A DNA stretch of 7,241 bases from NCBI GenBank assembly GCA_003454835.1, contig DMTA01000519.1:443-7683 (forward strand). The letters are read 5' to 3'. The notes below the pieces were generated by a model that saw only the letters and a list, made by a program, of their open reading frames with translations, had not been told where the DNA came from and made no database searches. Positions within the stretch are counted from its first letter, which is position 1. Every line of letters starts with the position of its first letter. Both the position numbers and the translations under genes were made by a program. Positions 1 through 5,221 of this stretch are shown here, piece by piece. The DNA is from Achromobacter sp. GTDB taxonomy: Bacteria; Pseudomonadota; Gammaproteobacteria; Burkholderiales; Burkholderiaceae_B.

Positions 1-230
1 ACGGCGGGTGGTTTGCGGCGGTCGGACCGGCAAAACTGCCGCAGGCGGACGTGCGCCGCATCTATGACGCGCTGGGACGCGCGTTCAACTCGCCGGAGGT
101 GAAGCAGGCGATGGCGACCCAGAACAACCGAATCGTCCTGATGCCGCCGGAGCAGACGGTGGCGTACTTCCGGTCGGAAATGACGAAGTACGCATCCGTC
201 GTCAAAGGCGCGGGCCTGGAACTGATGTAG
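1..230 (+). CDS. Bug/TctC family tripartite tricarboxylate transporter substrate-binding protein, C-terminal end (5' truncated)
   Basis: The open frame enters from the left edge (first full codon at base 3) and stops at TAG 228-230, leaving 75 residues of a family usually about 320 long. The fragment has the usual C-terminal pattern of the Bug/TctC family: a Gly-Gly-Trp-Phe-Ala start, then Gly-Pro-Ala and Leu-Pro, an amphipathic helix, a 'FNSPEVKQAM' segment, a 'MPPEQTVAYFRSEM' segment, and a closing 'YASVVKGAGLELM' stretch. Members are secreted periplasmic proteins that capture small carboxylates or other organic acids, either for a TctAB-type transporter or for sensing. The ligand cannot be told from this part, and the signal peptide and ligand loops lie outside the window. 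No transporter membrane gene follows. The next gene is convergent, so this is the last gene of its transcript. Orphan Bug genes without tctAB are common in Burkholderiales. Confidence 0.85.
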   Translation, partial: GGWFAAVGPAKLPQADVRRIYDALGRAFNSPEVKQAMATQNNRIVLMPPEQTVAYFRSEMTKYASVVKGAGLELM

Positions 231-241
231 CCCGCGCCGAG

Positions 242-266
242 CGGCAGGTCAGCTGCCGTTGCTTTT
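242..266 (+). terminator. Candidate weak intrinsic terminator of the TctC/Bug gene
   Basis: A six-base-pair stem, CGGCAG (242-247) with CTGCCG (253-258), has a five-base loop and is followed by the mixed T-rich stretch TTGCTTTT. It lies 12 bases after the TAG at 228-230, and the stop codon of the convergent ydcH-like gene sits inside the loop. The short, interrupted T-run makes this a weak call. Confidence 0.35.
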
Positions 267-491
267 GTCGTGGCCGTTCTGATCGGCCGCGCGGAGCAGG
301 CCGTAGAGCTTGTCTTTGAGGTGCAGTTTTTCTTTTTTAAGCACCTCGATCGCAGCGCTCGAGGACGGCTTGATGCCGTCTTCCATGTTCTGGATTTCCT
401 GGTCCAGATCGTTATGCCGCTGGAACAGCGCCGAAAAGTGAGCGTTTTCGGACTTCAGTTGGGTAATGAGCTCGCGGTATTCAGGGAACAT
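249..491 (-). CDS. YdcH family (DUF465) small coiled-coil protein
   Basis: This 80-residue, highly charged, helical protein fits the YdcH/DUF465 family, whose members are about 70-80 residues long. Visible signatures are the N-terminal MFPEYRELI, the central 'HNDLDQEIQNME' stretch, and a Lys-rich 'LKKEKLHLKDKLY' helix, consistent with an antiparallel helical hairpin or coiled coil. The family is widespread in Proteobacteria and has no settled biochemical role; no signal peptide or membrane segment is visible. The frame stays open upstream to an ATG at 560, but I chose the ATG at 489-491. The family motif starts there, an AAGAGG Shine-Dalgarno-like sequence lies about six bases upstream, and the extra 23 residues look non-native. 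A promoter at 566-594 would place transcription start near 558, which also excludes the longer form. The gene is monocistronic, convergent with the Bug gene and divergent from the desaturase gene. Confidence 0.88.
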   Translation of the reverse strand: MFPEYRELITQLKSENAHFSALFQRHNDLDQEIQNMEDGIKPSSSAAIEVLKKEKLHLKDKLYGLLRAADQNGHDKSNGS

Positions 492-565
492 AAAGGCCTC
501 TTGAGGAACCGGTTGACGGGACCGACGATGCGCCTGGCACGACGCGATTGTCAGCGTCAAAGGTC

Positions 566-594
566 ATGACACGCCAACGCCATCGCCTTGTCAA
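566..594 (-). promoter_or_regulatory. Sigma70-type promoter of the ydcH-like gene
   Basis: Read on the minus strand, a perfect -35 hexamer TTGACA (589-594) is followed by exactly 17 bases and the -10-like hexamer TGTCAT (566-571; 4 of 6 consensus bases). Transcription would start near 558, giving a leader of about 67 bases to the ATG at 489-491. This is the best promoter-like sequence in the 253-bp gap between the ydcH-like gene and the desaturase gene. Expression has not been shown. Confidence 0.6.
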
Positions 595-682
595 CCTTAC
601 GGACCAAACCGCCGCTGGCCGCCGTTGACCCTGCGCAAGGGCGTCAAGAAATGAGCCATTCTGTCGTGCGCGTTCACGTTTA

Positions 683-712
683 TTTACAGAATGGTCTGTC
701 CCCGGCGATACA
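683..712 (+). promoter_or_regulatory. Tentative promoter of the fatty acid hydroxylase gene
   Basis: TTTACA (683-688; 5 of 6 bases of the -35 consensus) is followed after 18 bases by the poor -10 candidate GATACA (707-712). If used, transcription would start near 718, between the two possible start codons at 691 and 745, which would favour 745. The -10 match is weak, so this is only a candidate. Confidence 0.25.
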
Positions 713-744
713 CTCGCTTCCCCTTGGACTGTCCCAGATCCCCA

Positions 745-1896
745 ATGAACAAGCGCGCACCCGTCTATCGCAGAGTGATGGATCTCTTCAAGCAGGACGG
801 CCGGATCCATCCCGGCACGGGAATGATGAGCGGCGTAATTGCGCTGTTTCTGGCCATTCTGTCAGTGCTGGGCGTGCTGGCGTTTCACTTCCCCACTTAC
901 CTCACCACGCCCGAGTTGCGCAGCTTCTATACGGTGGAAGCCATGCGCACGCTCCTGTTCGGTGCGCTGCTGGTGTCGGGCTCGATCGCGCTGGCCAACA
1001 CCGTTCTGGGGCGGCAGCGCTGGCTCAATATCTCCGCGTTCGTGCTGGTGTGCTGCGCCGTGGCCGCAGGCGGCAGTCAGGTCGCGGTGAGCGCCACCAA
1101 CACGGGCGGCCATCCCTATCTGGGGCTTGATTGGTTCATTCTGGATCTGCTGGCGTCCAGCACCGTCTTCATCATTTTTGAAAAGCTGACGCCGCTGTAT
1201 CCCGGCCAGCCCGTGTTCCGTGGCGAGTGGCAGGTGGACATGAAGCACTTCCTGTTCAATCACCTGTCGGTGGGTGCGGTGCTGCTGTGCATCAACTTCT
1301 TCATCCACCGCCTGTTTTCATGGGCGGCGTACGACCCGCTGCAACAGGCAATCCAGTCGATGCCATATCTGCTGGAGCTGTTCGTGGCGGTTTTGGTTGC
1401 TGACCTGGCGCAGTACGCAGCGCACCGCATTTATCACGAGGTGCCGTTCATGTGGCGGTTCCACGCGGTGCACCACAGCACGCGCACGCTCGATTGGCTG
1501 GCGGGCTCTCGCCTGCACATCGTCGAACTGCTGATCACGCGCGTGGCCGTGCTGGGCGTACTGTTCGTCTTGGGATTTTCGAAGGCGGTGCTCGACGCCT
1601 ACATCATCATCGTGGGGTTCCAGGCGGTGCTGATCCATTCGAACGTGAAGCTGCCTTGGGGCTGGCTGCGCTACATCATTGTGACGCCGGACTTCCATCA
1701 CTGGCATCACTCGTCCGACACCGAGGCAATCGACAAGAACTACGCGGCGCACTTTTCCTTCATCGACTATCTGTTCGGCACTGCGGTGCGCGGGGCGGGC
1801 AACCGGCTGCCGCAGAACTACGGGATTCTGGACAACGACATGCCCGGGACATTCCTGGCGCAGCAGGCGTATCCCTTCGCCCGCAAGCGGAAATGA
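745..1896 (+). CDS. Sterol desaturase / fatty acid hydroxylase superfamily integral membrane protein
   Basis: A 383-residue polytopic membrane protein. The conserved His clusters of the membrane di-iron hydroxylase family are all present: HRIYH at 227-231 (HX3H), HAVHH at 240-244 (HX2HH), a lone His at 298 in a 'VLIHSNVKLP' context, and HHWHH at 318-322. Such enzymes use two irons and O2 to hydroxylate or desaturate a lipid chain in the inner membrane. About four hydrophobic segments precede the catalytic part (roughly residues 30-52, 70-90, 95-118 and 130-147) and more lie at about 175-225 and 260-300, making the N-terminal part long for the family. Sterols are not expected in this type of bacterium, so a fatty acid, ornithine lipid or other membrane lipid is the likelier substrate (inference). 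The start is uncertain: ATG 745 lacks a clear Shine-Dalgarno, and ATG 691 and ATG 778 are in frame. A strong terminator follows directly. The gene is monocistronic. Confidence 0.88.
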   Translation: MNKRAPVYRRVMDLFKQDGRIHPGTGMMSGVIALFLAILSVLGVLAFHFPTYLTTPELRSFYTVEAMRTLLFGALLVSGSIALANTVLGRQRWLNISAFVLVCCAVAAGGSQVAVSATNTGGHPYLGLDWFILDLLASSTVFIIFEKLTPLYPGQPVFRGEWQVDMKHFLFNHLSVGAVLLCINFFIHRLFSWAAYDPLQQAIQSMPYLLELFVAVLVADLAQYAAHRIYHEVPFMWRFHAVHHSTRTLDWLAGSRLHIVELLITRVAVLGVLFVLGFSKAVLDAYIIIVGFQAVLIHSNVKLPWGWLRYIIVTPDFHHWHHSSDTEAIDKNYAAHFSFIDYLFGTAVRGAGNRLPQNYGILDNDMPGTFLAQQAYPFARKRK

Positions 1897-1897
1897 C

Positions 1898-1929
1898 AAA
1901 GGCCCAGGCAATTTGCCTGGGCCTTTTTT
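1898..1929 (+). terminator. Strong intrinsic terminator after the fatty acid hydroxylase gene
   Basis: A perfect nine-base-pair GC-rich stem, GGCCCAGGC (1901-1909) with GCCTGGGCC (1915-1923), has an AATTT loop and is followed by six T residues (1924-1929). The stem can be lengthened by AAA 1898-1900 pairing with the first T residues. It begins two bases after the TGA of the hydroxylase gene. The AAA on the other side gives only a short U-run in the opposite direction, so it may also work, less well, for the convergent ycaC-like gene. Confidence 0.93.
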
Positions 1930-1951
1930 CACCGCTGTCTCAGCGTGGTCT

Positions 1952-1967
1952 GGCCGGCAAGCCGGCC
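1952..1967. repeat. GC-rich perfect dyad downstream of the ycaC-like gene
   Basis: GGCCGGC (1952-1958) and its complement GCCGGCC (1961-1967) are separated by two A residues, 11 bases beyond the stop codon of the convergent ycaC-like gene. Read in that gene's direction it could form a hairpin at the mRNA 3' end, but no T-run follows, so it may stabilise the transcript or help the terminator at 1898-1929 rather than act alone. Confidence 0.45.
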
Positions 1968-1978
1968 GCGCGGCAACC

Positions 1979-2605
1979 TTATTTGGCCGCCTTGAAGGCA
2001 GAGTACGAGGCCATCAGGTTGCGGTAGTCGGGGATGTGGTTGGCAAACAGGGTGCCCAGGCCTTCCACGTCGTTGCGCCAGTCGCGGTGCAGTTCGCAAG
2101 CCACGCCGAACCACGACATCAGTTGCGCGCCGGCCTGTTCCATGCGGCGCCATGCGGCGTCGCGCGTCACTTCGTTGAACGTGCCCGAGGCATCGGTCAC
2201 GACGAACACGTCAAAACCCTCTTCGATGGCCGACAGCACGGGAAAGGCGACGCAGACTTCGGTGACGACGCCGGCGATGATCAGTTGCTTCTTGCCGGTG
2301 GCCTTGACGGCCTTGACGAAGTCTTCGTTGTCCCAGGCGTTGATGTTGCCGGGGCGGGCGATGTAGGGAGCGTCGGGGAACTTGTCCTTCAGTTCCTGGA
2401 CCAGCGGGCCGTTGGGGCCGTCTTCGAAACTGGTCGTCAGGATGGTCGGGAGCTTGAAGTATTCGGCCAGGTCAGCCAGGGCCAGAACGTTGTTCTTGAA
2501 TTGGTCGGGTTGGAAGTCGCGCACCAGGGACAGGAGGCCGGCTTGGTGATCCACCAGCAGAACGGCGGCTTGGGACTTGTCGAGCTTAACGTAAGGGCGG
2601 GTCAT
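1979..2605 (-). CDS. ycaC: YcaC-type isochorismatase-family cysteine hydrolase
   Basis: This 208-residue protein closely resembles E. coli YcaC as I recall it, in length and almost throughout in sequence. It has the single-domain isochorismatase (cysteine hydrolase) fold. Asp19 in 'VLLVDHQAGLL' and Cys118 in 'AGVVTEVCVAF' match the catalytic Asp and nucleophilic Cys of the fold. Arg84 in 'YIARPGNINAWDN' occupies the third catalytic position, which is lysine in many relatives. The family has a chain-buried active site and forms octameric rings stacked as hexadecamers in E. coli. Its physiological substrate is not established. No signal peptide is seen, so it should be cytosolic. The ATG at 2603-2605 has a good AAGGAA ribosome binding site about seven bases upstream. 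A LysR regulator lies 135 bp upstream on the same strand, and the gap has dyad sequences, so LysR control is plausible. The gene converges on the hydroxylase gene. Confidence 0.93.
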   Translation of the reverse strand: MTRPYVKLDKSQAAVLLVDHQAGLLSLVRDFQPDQFKNNVLALADLAEYFKLPTILTTSFEDGPNGPLVQELKDKFPDAPYIARPGNINAWDNEDFVKAVKATGKKQLIIAGVVTEVCVAFPVLSAIEEGFDVFVVTDASGTFNEVTRDAAWRRMEQAGAQLMSWFGVACELHRDWRNDVEGLGTLFANHIPDYRNLMASYSAFKAAK

Positions 2606-2659
2606 GGCTGATTCCTTGGTCGATTCAGGTTGTGCGCGGTGTCGCGCGGTGTTTTGTGC

Positions 2660-2734
2660 AACGCTGAGTGCGTAGGAAGAATATTAATTTCAGGACGATC
2701 GCGCCGGTAGATGGGTGTTTCAAACCTCAGCGTT
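2660..2734. promoter_or_regulatory. Dyad-rich control region between the LysR and ycaC genes
   Basis: The 135-bp gap (2606-2740) holds a perfect nine-base inverted repeat, AACGCTGAG (2660-2668) and CTCAGCGTT (2726-2734), with 57 bases between the arms. Next to the right arm is a small palindrome, GTTTCAAAC (2717-2725). Between them lies an AT-rich island (2677-2690) that, read on the minus strand, contains TAATAT (2681-2686), a possible -10 hexamer for ycaC with no good -35. A start near 2674 would put the GTTTCAAAC dyad about 47 bases upstream, a position often used by LysR-type activators. The dyads and their positions are seen directly; their role as operators is inference. Confidence 0.4.
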
Positions 2735-2740
2735 CTATTT

Positions 2741-3706
2741 TTAGGACAGTGTGTGGACCGGTTGCAGCGTTGGAATACCGTGGCGCGTCTGAGTTGCGGC
2801 TTCGCAGCGTGCGTTTTCACGATACGCGTCTCCCATGAAATCCAACAGTTCCCGCACGGCGGGCAGCAGGCCCCGGCGCGACGGAAACACGGCATGCACG
2901 CTGCCGGGCTCGGGTTGCCAGGGCGCGCCGACGGGCATTAGCGTGCCCGCGTCAAGTTCCTCGCGGATCATCAATAGGGGCAGGGCGACGACGCCAACGC
3001 CCCGCAGCGCGGCCTGCTTCAGCGCCAGCATGTCGTCCGTGACGAGCCGGGGCATGAAAGGCACCGCGAGGCGCGCGTTGTCCGGACCCATCAGGCGCCA
3101 TTGGCATTCCCGCTGCTCGGTCCCGAGCGCCATCGTCGGCTGCCGGCTGATGTGCTGCAGATCGGCGGAATCGGGCAGTGTGCGAGCCAGCGCGGGGCTG
3201 GCGACCAGGCTCTGGCAGCTCAGTCCCAGATGCTTCATCACCAGGTCGCTGCTTTCGATGGGGCCGAAGCGTACGCGCACCGCCAGGTCGAAGCCTTCGC
3301 GCAGCACGTCCACGGGCCGGCTGAAGCTTTTCAGGTAGACGTTCACCTTGGGGCACTGTTCCATGAAGCGCGCCACCACGTCGCCGAGGAAGTAGTAGAT
3401 GAGCGCGGGCGGCGCGGCGATGCGGATGGTGCCTTGGGGTTCGGCGTGCGTACGGTCGATGACGTCCTGCGCCGCTTCGGCGCCAGCCAGCATCGCCAGG
3501 CATTGGTCGTAGTATTCCTGACCCAGTTCGGTCACTGCGAACGTGCGGGTGGAGCGCTGGATCAGGCGTACGCCAAGACGTTCTTCGAGCAGGGCGATGC
3601 GGCGGCTGAGGCGCGACTTCGGGATGTCCAGCGCCCGGCCGGCCGGCGCGAAACCGCCATGTTTGACGACCTCGACGAAGTAATAAAGGTCATTCAGGTC
3701 GTGCAT
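2741..3706 (-). CDS. LysR-family transcriptional regulator
   Basis: A 321-residue LysR-type regulator. Residues 1-60 form the winged helix-turn-helix: 'MHDLNDLYYFVEVVKHGGF', then 'AGRALDIPKSRLSRRIALLE' and 'RLIQRSTRTFAVTELG'. A linker helix follows to about residue 90, then a LysR_substrate effector domain from 'QGTIRIAAPPAL' (about 91) to about 295, with the usual 'EGFDLAVRVRFG' and 'LKQAALRGVGVVALPL' patterns. The last 25 or so residues form a non-conserved tail. The frame is open back to 3919, but the ATG at 3704-3706 is chosen because the family begins there and a GAGGA ribosome binding site lies about six bases upstream; the upstream part would be repeat-encoded. The tandem placement before ycaC suggests it regulates that gene and perhaps itself, although LysR genes are more often divergent from their targets. 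The effector is unknown. Confidence 0.93.
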   Translation of the reverse strand: MHDLNDLYYFVEVVKHGGFAPAGRALDIPKSRLSRRIALLEERLGVRLIQRSTRTFAVTELGQEYYDQCLAMLAGAEAAQDVIDRTHAEPQGTIRIAAPPALIYYFLGDVVARFMEQCPKVNVYLKSFSRPVDVLREGFDLAVRVRFGPIESSDLVMKHLGLSCQSLVASPALARTLPDSADLQHISRQPTMALGTEQRECQWRLMGPDNARLAVPFMPRLVTDDMLALKQAALRGVGVVALPLLMIREELDAGTLMPVGAPWQPEPGSVHAVFPSRRGLLPAVRELLDFMGDAYRENARCEAATQTRHGIPTLQPVHTLS

Positions 3707-3737
3707 GCAAATTCCTCGTGAGTCGTCGGTGCCTCGC

Positions 3738-3743
3738 ATGATA
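3738..3743 (-). promoter_or_regulatory. Candidate -10 hexamer of the LysR gene
   Basis: On the minus strand TATCAT (5 of 6 bases of TATAAT) lies about 31 bases upstream of the LysR ATG, giving a leader of about 25 bases. With a 17-base spacer the -35 position would fall at 3761-3766, the first bases of the 19-bp repeat array, where there is no consensus -35. That arrangement would suit an activator-dependent promoter, but a single hexamer is weak evidence. Confidence 0.35.
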
Positions 3744-3760
3744 CGGCGCGCGGACCTGTT

Positions 3761-3874
3761 CCCGGCGCGATCGGGATTACCTGGCTGGATCGGAAATACC
3801 CGGCGCGATCGGAAGCACCCGGCTGGATCGGAAATAGCCGGCTGGGTCGAAAGCACCCGGGCGGATCGGCTGAG
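3761..3874. repeat. Tandem array of six 19-bp direct repeats
   Basis: Six contiguous 19-bp units start at 3761, 3780, 3799, 3818, 3837 and 3856, close to CCCGGCTGGATCGGAAATA. Units 2 and 4 differ at one base. Units 1 and 3 share a GGCGCGATCGG core, and units 3 and 5 share an AAGCA end, hinting at an older 38-bp double unit. Five of the six carry GATC at the same offset, 9-12 (3769, 3788, 3807, 3826 and 3864); unit 5 has GGTC. A poor seventh unit (about 10 of 19 matches) may follow at 3875-3893. Because 19 is not a multiple of three, the array shifts frame at each unit and is not a protein repeat. It fills much of the 236-bp gap between the AraC stop and the LysR start, beside the possible LysR promoter. 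It could be iterated regulator sites or a neutral minisatellite. Confidence 0.85.
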
Positions 3875-3942
3875 CCTGCCGGGACGACGAATCGTATTCG
3901 AGGATAAGCGGCAATTCACCGAAACCGGCGGATTGCGCGTGG

Positions 3943-4902
3943 CTAGGCGGCGAGCGCCGTCTCGTCCTTCCAGCGCTGCTTGTCGCGCAGCGGCGGCGCG
4001 CCGAACAGACGGCTGTACTCGCGGCTGAACTGCGATGAACTCTCGTAGCCCACGGCGTGCGCGGCCAGCGCCACGCCCGCATCGTCCGTCAGCATCAGCC
4101 GCCGCGCCTCTTGCAGGCGCAGGTGCTTCTGATACTGCAGCGGGCTCATGGCCGTGGCCTGCTTGAAATGATGGTGCAGCGAGGACACGCTCATGTGGAC
4201 GTCCCGCGCAATCTCTTCGACGCGCAATGGCTGGGAGAAGTTGTCGCGCAGGATGCGGATTGCCTTGGCCACGCGGTTGAGCTGGCTGTCCTGCAGCACG
4301 GTCTGGCGCAGCACGACGCCCTGGCCGTTCATCAGCAGGCGGTACAGCAGTTCACGCTTGATCATCGGCGCCAGGATCGGAATGTCCCGCGGAGTGTCCA
4401 GCAGCCGCAGCAGGCGCAGCACCACGTCCAGCAGCGTGCTGCCCAGCGGATTGACGCAAAGCGCGCGCGAGGCTTCGGCCGGCACCAGCGGCGGCAGATT
4501 CTCGTCGCTGATCAGCGCTGTGATCTCCTCGGGATTCAGGTCCAGCCGCAAGCCCAGATAGGGCAGGGTCGGACTTGCGACGGACACCTTGGCCACCACG
4601 GGCAGATCTACTGACGAGATCAGGAAATGGAAGGGATCGTATTCGTAGGTCTCGTCACCGATGAAAAGGCGCTTCGATCCTTGCGCGATCACAGCCAGTG
4701 CCGCTTTCTGCACGACCGGTTTGGCCCCCGACGGTTGCGACAGCCGATGCAGGTACAGGCCTTCGACCGGCGTATCCAGCGCCCCTTCCAGGTTGCCGGT
4801 CATGCGCTCGAGCGTGCAGAGCAGCTCGGACCGCGCCAGTTCGCAGGCGGCGTCCTGGGCGGCGGCGCCGGGCGCGAGGGATCGGGCAGAATTCAGGGAC
4901 AT
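3943..4902 (-). CDS. AraC-family transcriptional regulator with AraC_N domain (YqhC-like)
   Basis: A 319-residue regulator with two parts. Residues about 45-200 match the AraC_N type of N-terminal domain: 'GLYLHRLSQPSGAKPVVQKA', 'IAQGSKRLFIGDETYEYDPF', then 'LISSVDLPVVAKV' and 'PYLGLRLDLNPEEI'. Residues about 209-305 form the paired helix-turn-helix DNA-binding domain, with 'VEEIARDVHMSVSSLHHHFK' for the first motif and 'AHAVGYESSSQFSREYSRLF' for the second. This architecture is that of E. coli YqhC, an aldehyde-responsive activator of oxidoreductase genes. The frame stays open to 5223, but the ATG at 4900-4902 is taken because conserved sequence begins soon after it, a GGGAG sequence lies about seven bases upstream, and the longer N-terminus is Pro/Arg-rich and unlike the family. 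It is divergent from an aldo/keto reductase gene across 319 bp, so control of that gene is the natural guess; the inducer is unknown. Confidence 0.93.
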   Translation of the reverse strand: MSLNSARSLAPGAAAQDAACELARSELLCTLERMTGNLEGALDTPVEGLYLHRLSQPSGAKPVVQKAALAVIAQGSKRLFIGDETYEYDPFHFLISSVDLPVVAKVSVASPTLPYLGLRLDLNPEEITALISDENLPPLVPAEASRALCVNPLGSTLLDVVLRLLRLLDTPRDIPILAPMIKRELLYRLLMNGQGVVLRQTVLQDSQLNRVAKAIRILRDNFSQPLRVEEIARDVHMSVSSLHHHFKQATAMSPLQYQKHLRLQEARRLMLTDDAGVALAAHAVGYESSSQFSREYSRLFGAPPLRDKQRWKDETALAA

Positions 4903-5221
4903 CGAGGGGCTCCCGGGGGCGCGCCGCCCGCATACCAGAGGGGCGGCGGCGGCAGAGGATTGGGTGTCCGCCAGTGTATTGCCATCTTGCGCGGTTCGCG
5001 CCCGACCGGAATAGGGGAACGGAGGTTTAGGCAGGAATTCCGGAGAAAACGGCGGGTCGCGTTGAATCGGCTGCCGGGCCGGAGGATCAGGCAAAAAAAG
5101 GGCAGGATCAAGCAGCGTGCGCGCGGCTCGCCGGACGCATACTGTCCGCACCCCGGCAGGCTGCCGCAGCGGTGTCCCACTCCGGGACCCGGCGCGCCCG
5201 CCAGCCCCTGAAGGAGCACAC
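4903..5221. promoter_or_regulatory. Divergent intergenic region of the AraC regulator and aldo/keto reductase genes
   Basis: These 319 bases contain no credible gene, although GC-rich frames stay open through them on both strands. They should hold both promoters, but I see no convincing -35/-10 pair in either direction. Two symmetric elements stand out: a seven-base inverted repeat, CCGGAAT (5006-5012) with ATTCCGG (5037-5043), whose arms have centres 31 bases apart, and a perfect 13-bp palindrome, CGGCAG-G-CTGCCG (5154-5166), about 55 bases before the reductase ATG. A strong AAGGAG ribosome binding site (5211-5216) serves the reductase gene. Operator roles for the symmetric elements are inference. 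Confidence 0.5.

Noticed and set aside
625..653. A promoter for the hydroxylase gene based on TTGACC at 625-630
   Set aside because: No acceptable -10 hexamer lies at 16-18 bases; the candidates are GAAATG and similar.
588..1130. A 180-residue plus-strand open frame overlapping the start of the hydroxylase gene
   Set aside because: It is out of frame with the hydroxylase, which has clear membrane segments there, and its product is an Arg/Ala/Gly-rich shadow.
1913..2611. A 232-residue open frame on the plus strand opposite ycaC
   Set aside because: The minus strand is an unmistakable YcaC protein. The antisense frame begins inside the terminator of the previous gene and has no family resemblance.
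3101..3721. A 206-residue open frame on the plus strand opposite the LysR gene
   Set aside because: The LysR helix-turn-helix and effector domain on the minus strand are clear; the antisense frame is a compositional shadow.
3761..3874. A CRISPR array
   Set aside because: The units are directly adjacent with no spacers, the unit is only 19 bp and degenerate, and no cas gene is present.
3707..3919. An N-terminal extension of the LysR protein through the 19-bp repeats
   Set aside because: LysR proteins begin at the helix-turn-helix, a good ribosome binding site precedes ATG 3704-3706, and the extension would be encoded by a non-coding type repeat.
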